Source: Spirochaetota bacterium (lineage in GTDB: Bacteria > Spirochaetota > UBA4802 > JAGODF01). From it: a DNA stretch of 64,000 bases. How positions within the stretch are numbered: the first letter of the stretch is position 1; every line of letters starts with the position of its first letter. A program made the translations under genes and the position numbers. The notes beneath the pieces are model-generated. The model was given only the letters and a program-made list of their open reading frames with translations. It did not search any database and was not told where the DNA came from. The DNA is taken from positions 1 through 64,000 of the forward strand of contig JARKUF010000040.1 of the NCBI GenBank assembly GCA_029974015.1, read 5' to 3'. This document shows positions 24,650-33,052 of this stretch, piece after piece.

Positions 24650-25366
24650 TTACTTCCTCTTGATGAATTGTGCTGCGAACATGAATACCGAATGGACCAT
24701 CTTGCTGAAGGGAAACAACATCAAAAACAGGTTCGCGAAAAACACGTGGAGCACCACGATGACATAGTGGGGCGACGCGATGATTCCGCGTGAAACATGT
24801 GGGGTGGAGGTGAAAAAGCTCGAAAGGTATTCACGGTACGATTGCACCGGAATATCGAAACCGGCGATGCCGTAACGGGAGGCGAGGTTCATGTGGCTCC
24901 CGAAGATGAAAGCCAAAAACAAGAGGAGGAGGATAATGTAGTCTTCCGGTACGGAAATCTCCCGCCAGGGCGATTTAAATCGCCGGAATAGAAAATAAAG
25001 TGTCGATGCGATGAGGACGACGCCGACCCAGCCAGCTCCAAGAAACACATAATGGGGTATGATCTGGAAGAGGGCGAACTCGCGGACAAGTTCCAGGTGC
25101 CCGATGATCAGAAGCAGGAAGGCGGCGTGAAAAGCGATGATGAAAAACCAGAACACTTTGTCTTTTCTGAATGCATCTGGGATGAAAAAGGAGTCACGGA
25201 GGGCGCCCAGTTTCGGGACGGGCCCCCGGGGGAATACCGCCAGGGTCCCCTTGATTTTCGGAGAGCGAAGTACGACTATGAACTTAAAAAGGATGCCTCC
25301 GAAAAGGGTGCCGAATGCGATGTACACCATTGGCACCATCACAAAATAATAAATGCTGTCCCACAT
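24650..25366 (-). CDS. NarI/DsrM-like b-type cytochrome membrane subunit
   Basis: The 238-residue membrane protein has five to six helices. His residues suited to two b hemes occur in FHAAFLLLIIGHLE and in HYVIVVLHVFFANL...FSKMVH, as in nitrate-reductase gamma and the DsrM, HdrE and TmcC families. It would exchange electrons between the quinone pool and the Fe-S protein encoded immediately downstream. Start is ATG 25366 after GAGG. Upstream lie 361 bases made up mainly of repeat copies, then tusA. Confidence 0.85.
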   Translation of the reverse strand: MWDSIYYFVMVPMVYIAFGTLFGGILFKFIVVLRSPKIKGTLAVFPRGPVPKLGALRDSFFIPDAFRKDKVFWFFIIAFHAAFLLLIIGHLELVREFALFQIIPHYVFLGAGWVGVVLIASTLYFLFRRFKSPWREISVPEDYIILLLLFLAFIFGSHMNLASRYGIAGFDIPVQSYREYLSSFFTSTPHVSRGIIASPHYVIVVLHVFFANLFLMLFPFSKMVHSVFMFAAQFIKRK

Positions 25367-25446
25367 GGCGAAACCTCACGCTTTGTATGGTATGCTCATA
25401 TGCCGCAAGCCTGGCGGAACGAGTTTTGACCGCCTTTTTTTTAGGA

Positions 25447-25717
25447 GGCAATCTCTAATACCCAGTTTTCCCAGCCCGCCGAAGGCGGAAGGAAAAACAA
25501 GATAACTAAGTTTGCCAACATTAAGGTCGGTCATAAAACTATGTTTTCACGCCCGCCGAAGGCGGGCTTGAAAACATAGTTGCTGAGTTTGCCAACCGGC
25601 AATCTATAATAATCAGGTTTCCCCGCCCGCCTTCGGCGGGCGGGAAAACCTGATTCCTGAGTATGCCAGTAGTAATAATTCGTGGGTACCTCAAAAATTT
25701 AATTTTTAGAGGTACCC
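25447..25717. repeat. Cluster of three two-hairpin repeat copies
   Basis: This fills the 361-base gap between tusA and the cytochrome gene. Copy one (25447-25516) and copy two (25536-25594) carry only the GC hairpin part; copy two has arms AACTATGTTTTCA and TGAAAACATAGTT, a changed but still paired stem. Copy three (25598-25717) is complete and inverted; its AT hairpin is bounded by GGGTACCTC and GAGGTACCC, again changed on both arms. Confidence 0.85.
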
Positions 25718-25727
25718 AGGAGTGATT

Positions 25728-25970
25728 TTACTTCAATTTCTTGATAAAAAACTTTGAAACGTCACCTTCCCTCACTGTGGAAACGATTTCATTGCCGCTG
25801 GTCTTCGCCCAGGCGGGGAAATCGGCGTGGGCCCCGGGGTCGGTGGTTTCCGCCACGAGGACCTGGCCCACCCGCATTTTTTTTACTTGCTGGCTCACTT
25901 TGACGACGGGAAGGGGGCACTTCATCCCTTTCAGGTCCATGGTTATGTCTGCTTTAATGTCTTCGGCCAT
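25728..25970 (-). CDS. tusA: TusA-family sulfur carrier protein
   Basis: The 80-residue protein has the carrier Cys in LKGMKCPLPVVKV (Cys17 of MAEDIKADITMDLKGMKC), followed by the alpha/beta fold ending in a charged strand. The frame is open upstream to 26114, but ATG 25970 follows GAGGAGAAT and gives the standard size. TusA proteins pass persulfide sulfur between partners. It lies 88 bases downstream of dsrE2 on the same strand, a pairing known from sulfur-oxidising and sulfur-trafficking clusters. Confidence 0.92.
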   Translation of the reverse strand: MAEDIKADITMDLKGMKCPLPVVKVSQQVKKMRVGQVLVAETTDPGAHADFPAWAKTSGNEIVSTVREGDVSKFFIKKLK

Positions 25971-26058
25971 TGAAATTCTCCTCTTGTATGGTGTAGTATA
26001 CTGCCGCTCTTGAATATTTTCAAGCCAAATATCGCAGGAGCCCGGGTCGTTATTTCTT

Positions 26059-26598
26059 TCAGATAAAAAGCTGTATCCTGCTGTTTCCGGCTTCTTCAAG
26101 GAATTTGGCCACACCGACGAAATCCCTGCCGGGATAATCGATCATCTCCTCCGGCTTTAATCCCATAAGGTCCATAGACATTTCGCAGATATACAATTTT
26201 ACCTCCAGCTCTGCGGCCAACTGGATCATCTCTTCGAGGGAGGAGACGTTTTTTTTCTTCATGAGGTATTTCATCATTCCGGTACCCATGCCCCCCATGT
26301 GCATCTTGGAGAGCTTCACCTTCCCGGCCCCCTTCGGCAGCATAAATCCGAACATCTTGCCGAAGATATTTTTCCCCTTTGCCCTTTTCTTCTTGTCCCG
26401 CAGGGCCGAGGTCGCCCAGAAGGTGAAGAACATCACGACTTCCATTCCCATGGCCACGGCGCCGGTGGCAATTATGAAGGAGGCCAGAAGCTTGTCCAGG
26501 TCGCCGCTGAACACAACCATGGAAAGCTTGTTTTGGTTAGCGTCTTTCAGTTCCTCCATCCGGGACCTCAGTTCGCCCAGCGTTTGTTGAACATCCAT
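26059..26598 (-). CDS. DsrE2-type membrane-associated sulfurtransferase
   Basis: The 179-residue protein matches the DsrE2 pattern throughout: KLSMVVFSGDLDKLLASFIIATGAVAMGMEV, MFFTFWATSAL, the conserved KLSKMHMGGMG, MMKYLMKKKNV, then CEMSMDLMG with the likely sulfur-binding Cys. The N-terminal 25 residues are charged and helical. It would hand sulfur to TusA, encoded next. Start is ATG 26598 after AGGGGAT. The leader up to nqrF is unusually A/T-rich and probably holds the promoter of the dsrE2-tusA unit. Confidence 0.88.
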   Translation of the reverse strand: MDVQQTLGELRSRMEELKDANQNKLSMVVFSGDLDKLLASFIIATGAVAMGMEVVMFFTFWATSALRDKKKRAKGKNIFGKMFGFMLPKGAGKVKLSKMHMGGMGTGMMKYLMKKKNVSSLEEMIQLAAELEVKLYICEMSMDLMGLKPEEMIDYPGRDFVGVAKFLEEAGNSRIQLFI

Positions 26599-26722
26599 AT
26601 ATATCCCCTAAATTTAGTATTTTAGTATATTAAAATATATTAACAATATAAAACATCTTCGGATAAATTACAACAAAAAAAGACGGATTATGGAAAAAAT
26701 ATTCTTAACCGGTACACTCTGG

Positions 26723-27967
26723 TTAAAATCCGAAGTCGTCATATCGCACCATCTCATCATCCACGCCGAGGGAAAAGAGCATCTTTTTCACCGCCTCCAG
26801 CATAAATGGGGGGCCGCATACGTAGTATTCAATGTCCTCCGGGGAAGGGTGGTTCCTGAGGTAGTCCTCGAACAATACCTGATGGATCATCCCCGTGGGG
26901 CCCGTCCAGTTGTCCTCTTCCATCGGTTCCGAGAGGGCCACGTGGAAGCTGAAGTTTTTGTATCTTTTCTCGATGTCGCGAAATTCTTTCGCGTAAAAGA
27001 GCTCGCGCAATGAGCGGGCACCGTACCAGAAGCTTGCCTTCCTCTTCGTTTTAATGGTGAGAAACTGATGGAATATCTGGGAGCGAAGGGGGGCCATGCC
27101 GGCGCCGCCGCCGATGAATACCATCTCCCGGTCCGTGTCCTGAACCGCGAAGTCGCCGTAAGGGCCCGAGACCGTCACCTCGTCGCCGGATTTGCACTTG
27201 AAAATATACGACGACGCCATACCGGGCGGAAGCTCTCTGAACGCTTTTTTCGAGGGGTCCCAGGGGGGCGTGGCTATGCGCACATTGAGTTTGATGATGT
27301 TTCCTTCGGCAGGGTGGTTCGCCATCGAGTAGGCGCGGTTTATCACCGAGCGGTTTTTCGCCCGGATTCCAAGAAGGCCGAGTTTTTTCCAGTCGACGCG
27401 GAACTTCTCGGCGATGTCTATGTCGCTTCCGAAATGGATTTCGAATTCCGGCACGTCGATCTGGATGTAGGCCCCCGGTTCGAAATCGAGTGTTTCCCCG
27501 GGAGGAAGGGAAAGAACGAGCTCCTTAATGAATGTCGCCACGTTTTCGTTGGAAACGACGCTGCATGCGAACCGCTTTACCGAGAAGGCCTCGTCGGGGA
27601 CCCGTATTGCCATGTCCTCCCGGACTTTTACCTGGCATGCCAGGCGCCATCCTTCGCGTTCCTTTTTTCGGCTGATGTAGTTTTGCTCAATGGGGAGGAT
27701 GTCGCCTCCTCCGCTTTCGACGCGGCATGTGCAGGTCCCGCAGGTCCCCTTGCCCCCGCAGGCCGAGGAGAGGAAGATGTTCTTTTCCGCCAGGGCCGTC
27801 AGGAGGGGCCTACCTGGTTCAACCGTAAGGGCACGGGATCCGTCGCCGTTGACGGTAATTTTCACCTTCCCGCGGCGCACTAATTTCTTTTCGGCCTCCA
27901 CGATGAGGGCCGTCAGGAGAAGTATAATCGCCGGAAAGGCCGCGGCGGCGACGAGGACCGTGGCCAT
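26723..27967 (-). CDS. nqrF: Na+-translocating NADH:quinone reductase subunit F
   Basis: The 414-residue protein has one N-terminal membrane helix, a [2Fe-2S] ferredoxin domain with ACGGKGTCGTCTC and a later LACQ (about 68-112), an FAD domain with the RAYSMAN motif, and an NADH-binding domain (FIGGGAGMAP, VCGPPFML). It is the NADH-oxidising entry point of NQR. The frame extends to 28126, but ATG 27967, two bases past the nqrE stop, is the right start. It is the last gene of the nqr operon. Confidence 0.94.
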   Translation of the reverse strand: MATVLVAAAAFPAIILLLTALIVEAEKKLVRRGKVKITVNGDGSRALTVEPGRPLLTALAEKNIFLSSACGGKGTCGTCTCRVESGGGDILPIEQNYISRKKEREGWRLACQVKVREDMAIRVPDEAFSVKRFACSVVSNENVATFIKELVLSLPPGETLDFEPGAYIQIDVPEFEIHFGSDIDIAEKFRVDWKKLGLLGIRAKNRSVINRAYSMANHPAEGNIIKLNVRIATPPWDPSKKAFRELPPGMASSYIFKCKSGDEVTVSGPYGDFAVQDTDREMVFIGGGAGMAPLRSQIFHQFLTIKTKRKASFWYGARSLRELFYAKEFRDIEKRYKNFSFHVALSEPMEEDNWTGPTGMIHQVLFEDYLRNHPSPEDIEYYVCGPPFMLEAVKKMLFSLGVDDEMVRYDDFGF

Positions 27968-27969
27968 TG

Positions 27970-28587
27970 TCAGTCCCCCAGATTCACGCCGGAGAATATC
28001 ATGAACGCGACCGCCATCAGGCCCGTGATGAGCATGGTTATGCCGAGGCCGCGCATTCCACCGGGGATGTTCGAATATCTTAGCTTGTGGCGGATTGCCG
28101 CCATGGTCACGATGGCGAGGAACCATCCGAGGCCGGAACTGAATCCGAAAACGGAGGCCTGGGCCAGGGTGTAGCGGCGTTCAACCATGAATAGCGCCAC
28201 GCCCAATATGGCGCAGTTGACGGTGATGAGGGGGAGGTAAATTCCCAGGGCATTGTATAGGGTGGCGGAAAATTTTTCCACCGCCATTTCCACGATCTGC
28301 ACCATGGCGGCGATGACGGCGATGAAGGTGATGAAAGTAAGGAAGCCAAGGTCCACCCCCGCGAAGCCCGGGCCAAGCCAGGTGAGGGCCCCTTCGCGAA
28401 GCAAGTACTCGTTAAGGAGCCAGTTCACCGGCGCCGTGATGGTGAGGACAAAGACCACGGCCAGTCCGAGTCCCAGGGAAGTTGAGATTTTTTTTGAAAG
28501 GGCCAGGAAGGAGCACATCCCCAAAAAATAGGCGAGGATGATGTTTTCTGTGAATATCGCCTTTATACCGATGTTCACCAGGTCCAT
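27970..28587 (-). CDS. nqrE: NQR subunit E
   Basis: The 205-residue protein has six membrane helices with the NqrE/RnfA signature ([32 protein letters not shown]), each half carrying a Cys that helps bind the intramembrane iron-sulfur centre shared with NqrD. It forms part of the Na+ channel core. The start follows GGGAGGACTGACCTC. It lies four bases from nqrD and two from nqrF. Confidence 0.95.
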   Translation of the reverse strand: MDLVNIGIKAIFTENIILAYFLGMCSFLALSKKISTSLGLGLAVVFVLTITAPVNWLLNEYLLREGALTWLGPGFAGVDLGFLTFITFIAVIAAMVQIVEMAVEKFSATLYNALGIYLPLITVNCAILGVALFMVERRYTLAQASVFGFSSGLGWFLAIVTMAAIRHKLRYSNIPGGMRGLGITMLITGLMAVAFMIFSGVNLGD

Positions 28588-28591
28588 GAGG

Positions 28592-29206
28592 TCAGTCCTC
28601 CCTGTATCCCGTCATCGTACGCTGAAGCCAGATGATGAGGGAGAGTATAATGAAGGCCCCCGGCGCCAGGACCATGAGGCCGTTGTCGGCATATCCGGCC
28701 AAGTAGAACGGTTCCGGGATTATCCGATGGCCCCAGAGGGAACCAGAGCCTAAGAGCTCCCGAAAGAACCCCACCACAGCGAGGACAAGGGCGTATCCGA
28801 CCCCGTTTCCGACCCCGTCAAGGAACGAAGGAAGGGGCGGGTTAGACATGGCGAAGGCCTCAAGGCGTCCCAGGACGATGCAGTTTGTAATGATGAGGCC
28901 CACGAAGACCGAAAGCTGTTTTGAAAGCTGGAAGGCATATGCCTTAAGGAACTGGTCCACCAGGATCACCAGGGTGGCGATGACGGTCATTTCGATTATT
29001 ATGCGCACCTTTGAGGGAATGCGTTCCCGTATGAGGGATATGACGACGTTCGAAAGGGCCACCACAACGATGACCGAAACTCCCATCACCACGGCGGTTT
29101 TCAGGCGCGAGGTCACCGCCAGGGCGGAGCAGATGCCCAGGATCTGAATGGTTATTGGATTGGCCTCGCTTACCGGCTCAAGGAGAATTTTTTTATCGAA
29201 CGCCAT
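28592..29206 (-). CDS. nqrD: NQR subunit D
   Basis: The 204-residue six-helix protein is homologous to NqrE, with [16 protein letters not shown] and [20 protein letters not shown] containing the paired Cys of the NqrDE iron centre. ATG 29206, preceded by AAGGAGG, gives the standard protein; the frame upstream lies inside nqrC. It overlaps the end of nqrC by 14 bases. Confidence 0.95.
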   Translation of the reverse strand: MAFDKKILLEPVSEANPITIQILGICSALAVTSRLKTAVVMGVSVIVVVALSNVVISLIRERIPSKVRIIIEMTVIATLVILVDQFLKAYAFQLSKQLSVFVGLIITNCIVLGRLEAFAMSNPPLPSFLDGVGNGVGYALVLAVVGFFRELLGSGSLWGHRIIPEPFYLAGYADNGLMVLAPGAFIILSLIIWLQRTMTGYRED

Positions 29207-29972
29207 GGGGGCCTCCTTTCTTTTCACGGAGGATGTACGGCCCGTAGAGCGCAAGGCTCTTCTTTAAAAGGGCCGTGACTCCTTTGCCGGTAAGGGTCGC
29301 CCCGGTGATGCCGTCCACCTGGTGGAGCGATCCCGGGAGCGACGTATCGGCCCTGTCCTTCATCACCGCCACGGAGACGAGCTTTTTCCCGGCGTCGAAT
29401 ATCTTTTTACCGATGAAACGCGCGCGGAATTCCGGTGACTGTATTTCTCCGCCGAGCCCCGGCGTTTCCCCATGCTTGTGGAAGGTGATGGCGAGGACCG
29501 TTTCTAGATCACGTTCAAGCGCTATATAGCCGTATATGGAGGACCAGAGCCCCTTTCCGTACACGGGAAAACAATACGCCGTCGTTTTTCCATCCTGGAC
29601 CCTGATGAAGACCGGAAGCCGCCTTTCCGCGGGTGCCTTGTCCATTTCCCGGGCCAGGTCTATGAGCTCGGCTTTCACGTCGCTTTTTGCCGGGGCGCCG
29701 GTACCATCGACTATGAGGGACTTCACCTTTTCCCGGTAACAGCAGGCGATATCGGCGCAATCCTTCCCGCTTAGCACTCTGGAGGCGCAATCTCCGGCCC
29801 CGGCTTCCGTCATAAGCCCCAGGGCCTGTAGGATGTTTCGCTTGATGTCCGCCTCCTGGGCCAGCTCCTGCCGCGGCCTGAGGGCCTGGGAAGCCAGGGC
29901 AAGGAGGAGGGCGCATGCCAGGGCCACCCCGAAGGAAAAGAGAAAGGTGTAGGAGTTACCCTGCCTTTGCAC
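29193..29972 (-). CDS. nqrC: NQR subunit C
   Basis: The 259-residue protein has one N-terminal membrane helix (about 8-28) and a periplasmic FMN domain. The covalent FMN site lies in [13 protein letters not shown], where the second Thr is the expected attachment residue. ApbE must attach the flavin, and no apbE gene is in the window. The start is GTG 29972 with AGGAGG upstream, overlapping nqrB by 17 bases. The central region is rich in Cys ([15 protein letters not shown]), which is not usual for NqrC. Confidence 0.93.
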   Translation of the reverse strand: MQRQGNSYTFLFSFGVALACALLLALASQALRPRQELAQEADIKRNILQALGLMTEAGAGDCASRVLSGKDCADIACCYREKVKSLIVDGTGAPAKSDVKAELIDLAREMDKAPAERRLPVFIRVQDGKTTAYCFPVYGKGLWSSIYGYIALERDLETVLAITFHKHGETPGLGGEIQSPEFRARFIGKKIFDAGKKLVSVAVMKDRADTSLPGSLHQVDGITGATLTGKGVTALLKKSLALYGPYILREKKGGPHGVR

Positions 29973-31125
29973 GGAAACGCCTCCTTCTCATATGTATTCT
30001 AAGAGACGTGTAGTCTATGAGGGGTGCGAAAACATTCATGCACAATATCGCGAGCATGGTCCCCTCTTCGTATGCAGGATTGAGGACCCTCACGAGGATG
30101 ATGAGGACTCCGATGCAAAAGCCGTAGACATATTTGCCGCCGTTTGTCGATGCCGCCGATACCGGGTCCGTGGCCATGAAAACAGCGCCGAAGGCAAAGC
30201 TTCCCATGGTCAGGTGATACTGAAGGGGTAGGGCCATGATGGAGGCCGGTGAGGGGGCCAGGGCATTGAAGAGAAAAACCGCAGCGGCGCCGCCCGCAAA
30301 GACGGAAAAAATAATGCGCCAGCTTCCAACTCCCGTGGCAATAAGGATGCTCGCCCCAAGTAGGATGGCAGCTTCCGATGTTTCCCCAATGCACCCGGGA
30401 TGGAGGCCAATGAACAACTTCCAGAGGCCGTATCCTTTGTCCGCCAGATGCCCCATGGCGCCGGCTGCGGCCTCGTGGGCGACGGCCAGGGGGGTTGCCA
30501 TGGTGAAGGCGTCCACGGGGGCGCCCGATGTGAGGGTCCAGACATCATGTCCAGAAAGGCTTTTGGGATAGGCAAAGAAGATGAAGGCCCGGGCCACCAG
30601 GGCCGGGTTGAAGATGTTCATCCCTGTGCCGCCGAAGACTTCCTTCCCCAGGACCACGGCGAATGCCGTGGCGAGGGCCAACTGCCATAGGGGTATCGTG
30701 GGTGGCATGATGAGGGGGATGAGCATCCCCGTAACAAAGAAGCCCTCGCTCATTTCGTGCTTCCGGACGATGGCGAATGCGAGCTCAATTGAAAGTCCAA
30801 CGGCATAGGTGACGGCGTAGAGTGGCGCCAACACTTTAAGGCCCTCTATCATGCTCGGAAGGAATTCCGGAGTTAAGCCCTGGGATAGGAAATGTTGATG
30901 CCCAAGATTGTACATGCCGAAAAAGGCGCAGGGGACCAGGGCGATGACGACGGTCATCATCATCCGCTTGAGGTCGTAGGCGTCGCGGATATGGGCCCCT
31001 CCCGTTGTGGGCCTCGGGAGCCGATAGAAGAAGGTCAAGAGGGCATCGTATATGGGCCAGGCGGCGCGCATGCGCCCTCCCTCCTCGAAATGCGGCTTCA
31101 GTGCGTTAAAAATTTTGCCAATCAT
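29956..31125 (-). CDS. nqrB: NQR subunit B
   Basis: The 389-residue protein has about ten membrane helices with the NqrB/RnfD pattern (RPTTGGAHIRDAYDLKRMM, GGTGMNIFNPALVARAF, FMATDPVSAASTNGGKYVYG). The FMN-bearing Thr is in FTMATPLAVA. It binds riboflavin and quinone and forms the main Na+ path. It starts at ATG 31125 with no clear ribosome site, and a 178-base gap with a repeat copy separates it from nqrA, which is odd inside an otherwise tight operon. Confidence 0.94.
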   Translation of the reverse strand: MIGKIFNALKPHFEEGGRMRAAWPIYDALLTFFYRLPRPTTGGAHIRDAYDLKRMMMTVVIALVPCAFFGMYNLGHQHFLSQGLTPEFLPSMIEGLKVLAPLYAVTYAVGLSIELAFAIVRKHEMSEGFFVTGMLIPLIMPPTIPLWQLALATAFAVVLGKEVFGGTGMNIFNPALVARAFIFFAYPKSLSGHDVWTLTSGAPVDAFTMATPLAVAHEAAAGAMGHLADKGYGLWKLFIGLHPGCIGETSEAAILLGASILIATGVGSWRIIFSVFAGGAAAVFLFNALAPSPASIMALPLQYHLTMGSFAFGAVFMATDPVSAASTNGGKYVYGFCIGVLIILVRVLNPAYEEGTMLAILCMNVFAPLIDYTSLRIHMRRRRFRAKAG

Positions 31126-31145
31126 GACATTATGTTTTAAATAAT

Positions 31146-31265
31146 GGCAACCTCTAATAATTATGATTTCCCGCCCGCCTTCCGCGGGCGGGAAATCATA
31201 AGTCCTGAATATGCCGGTAGTTACAATTTATGGAAACCTCAAAAATTTAATTTTTAGAGGTTCCC
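31146..31265 (-). repeat. Two-hairpin intergenic repeat, full copy inside the nqr operon
   Basis: It is inverted relative to the first copy. GGCAACCTCTAATAAT, then the GC hairpin with arms TATGATTTCCCGCCCGC and GCGGGCGGGAAATCATA, then GGAAACCTC...GAGGTTCCC. The GC stem has TATGA/TCATA where other copies have AGG/CCT, so both arms changed together. A further fragment follows at about 31270-31297. Confidence 0.88.
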
Positions 31266-31302
31266 TAAAGGGAAAACCTGATTATTCAGGGGTTTCCTAA
31301 GG

Positions 31303-32652
31303 TCATCCTTCCCGCATAATCATGTTGATGCCGTCGCGGAGTACCTTCTGCATGTCGATCTTCGACGGGCAGACGTATTCGCATATCGCAATCTCTTCTT
31401 CCGCGATCTCATAGATTCCGAGTCCTTCCATTTCTTCTATATCGCCGGCGAGGATGCTTTTTATCAGGTGGACCGGGTATATGTCCATGGGAAGCACCTT
31501 TTCGTAGTTGCCCGTGGCAACGAAGGGTCGCAGACCTCCGTTCATGTTTGTATCTAGGTCGAAGAGGCCCCCGGGGAAGAGGCGGGAAAGGAAAGAATTC
31601 GAGGCGCTTTCTTTCCTGAGGCCCGGGCGTATCCATCCGAAAAGCTCGGGTCTCGCAGTCTCCCGGATGACGCTCACCTGATTGTCGAAAAATCCCGTGA
31701 AGCCCCGGAAACCGGCGTTTCTGCCCGTGAGAACATTCCCCGCAATATACCGCGCTCCGGGGTCTTCTTCGCCCCCCAGAAGGTGGCCGATTTCCGCGCC
31801 CTGTACAGTGCGCAGATGCGTGCGGATAGGCGAGGCGGGACCGCCCACAGCGATCACTGTATCGTAGGAAAGCCGCCCCGTGGCGAAAAGCCTCCCAATG
31901 CGGACAGTCCCTTCCAGGGTGCAGTACCATACGATGTCCCTGGGGCCCCTCACCGGGGCGATGTGGTGGATCTGCACGCCCACAGTTCCGGAGGGATGGG
32001 GCCCCTTAAAACTGTGCGCCCGGACCCCCGGAATTCCTGAAGCGAGGCGGGCGGTTTTCCCATCGCCGTGTTGCACCGAAAGGTGGACTTTCCCGGAGGT
32101 TAGGCGGCTCAGAATACTGAGGCCCTGTGTCAAATACTCTTCATTTCCTGAGAGTACGGTCCCCGTGTCCGGGGCCAGGGGAGAGGCGTCGAATGCCGAT
32201 ACGAAGATATCGCGGGGCAGATCGGCGGGCCTCGCCTGGACAGCGAAGGGGCGTTGCCGCAGGAAAGCGAAGAGTCCGGTTTTCACAAGGACCTCGACGA
32301 TGACCTCCCTGGAGGCTGCGCGGGCCAACCCGGGCGGCGGCTTTTCGGCGGTGCCCTTTCCGTCGCCGGCGATGATAATCTCCGCAATTCTGCGGCGGTC
32401 CCCACGGTTGATCCGCTCGATGCGCCCGCTTAAAGGTGCAGTGAAGACCGGAGCGCCGGATGTCTTATCGGTGAAAACGGGAGTTCCTGCTTTCACTCGG
32501 TCTCCTTCCCTCACGAGAAGGGAGGGGGTGATGCCGGGGAAATCCGCCGGGACCAGGGCAGCCCGGGAGGGCATGCCCCTGTCTTTGCATTCAGAAGAAG
32601 GGGCCCCATCGAGGCGTATGGTGAAACCTTTTTTCAGGGTGAAATCGGCCAT
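31303..32652 (-). CDS. nqrA: NQR subunit A
   Basis: The 449-residue protein shows FTLKKGFTIRLDGAP, PLSGRIERINRG, FVSAFDASPLAPD, GFFDNQVSVIRE and the C-terminal ICEYVCPSKIDMQKVLRDGI. It lacks the ferredoxin motifs that its relative RnfC has, so the complex is NQR and not Rnf. It is the peripheral, cytoplasmic-face subunit. The real start is ATG 32652, which overlaps the stop of the small upstream gene (TAATG). The open frame above it is the wrong frame for that gene. Confidence 0.94.
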   Translation of the reverse strand: MADFTLKKGFTIRLDGAPSSECKDRGMPSRAALVPADFPGITPSLLVREGDRVKAGTPVFTDKTSGAPVFTAPLSGRIERINRGDRRRIAEIIIAGDGKGTAEKPPPGLARAASREVIVEVLVKTGLFAFLRQRPFAVQARPADLPRDIFVSAFDASPLAPDTGTVLSGNEEYLTQGLSILSRLTSGKVHLSVQHGDGKTARLASGIPGVRAHSFKGPHPSGTVGVQIHHIAPVRGPRDIVWYCTLEGTVRIGRLFATGRLSYDTVIAVGGPASPIRTHLRTVQGAEIGHLLGGEEDPGARYIAGNVLTGRNAGFRGFTGFFDNQVSVIRETARPELFGWIRPGLRKESASNSFLSRLFPGGLFDLDTNMNGGLRPFVATGNYEKVLPMDIYPVHLIKSILAGDIEEMEGLGIYEIAEEEIAICEYVCPSKIDMQKVLRDGINMIMREG

Positions 32653-32822
32653 TATCTGTCGCCGTTGCCTCCGGTTCTGCAGGCGCCCGTGGAGTTTCCG
32701 CAGGTGCAGTGTCCGGAGGGCCCGACACAGCCTCCAGGTGCGCCTTTTTTTCTTGAGGCGAATTGCAAAGCCGCCATGAAGATCAATATAAAAAGAATAG
32801 TAATAATGAGGGTCGTCGACAC
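32652..32822 (-). CDS. NqrM-like small Cys-rich membrane protein
   Basis: This 56-residue gene is easy to miss. GTG 32822, with GGAGAAATAAAC before it, opens a frame of one membrane helix (STTLIITILFILIFMAALQF), a basic stop-transfer RKK, and a tail with Cys32, Cys39, Cys41 and Cys48 (GGCVGPSGHCTCGNSTGAC). Its TAA overlaps the nqrA ATG, so it is coupled to nqr translation. The layout (single helix, then a short cytoplasmic Cys cluster) is that of NqrM (DUF539), which is needed to build the iron site in NqrD/E. NqrM genes usually lie downstream of nqrF. A FeoB-associated Cys-rich protein is the alternative reading. Confidence 0.65.
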   Translation of the reverse strand: MSTTLIITILFILIFMAALQFASRKKGAPGGCVGPSGHCTCGNSTGACRTGGNGDR

Positions 32823-32874
32823 GTTTATTTCTCCAGGGCCGTCCTCGTCCGAATATATCGATTATGATGAAAGA

Positions 32875-32940
32875 AGGCAACCTCTTAAACTAGGGTTTCC
32901 CCGACCGCCTAAAGGGGGGGGGGCGGGGAAACCTATTAAT
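32875..32940 (-). repeat. Half copy of the two-hairpin repeat upstream of the nqr operon
   Basis: It holds GGCAACCTCTTAAACTAGG, the stem TTTCCCCGACCGCC, a run of ten G (32914-32923) and CGGGGAAACCT. It lies 53 bases from the NqrM-like start, where the nqr promoter should be. The remaining bases to 33052 hold only the leader of the next gene. Confidence 0.6.
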
Positions 32941-33052
32941 ATATAGCAGAGTGGGGCGCCGACGCAAATATTTTTTTGTCCTCTTTGAAAATTATCTTGT
33001 CGTTACAGTGCAATCGTTTAAATGAAAGAAAGATAGATACGAGGATTTTTCA

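Noticed and set aside
25447-25717. CRISPR array
   Set aside because: The three units differ in length and orientation, have palindromic cores and no regular spacers, and no cas gene is nearby.
27068-27883. 271-codon + strand frame
   Set aside because: It runs antisense through nqrF and has no recognisable motif.
26723-32652. Rnf complex
   Set aside because: The A subunit lacks ferredoxin motifs and has NqrA signatures, the F subunit has ferredoxin plus FAD/NADH domains, and no RnfB is present; this is NQR.
31880-32779. 299-codon + strand frame
   Set aside because: It is antisense to nqrA and the NqrM-like gene; Arg/Pro/Ser-rich low-complexity translation.
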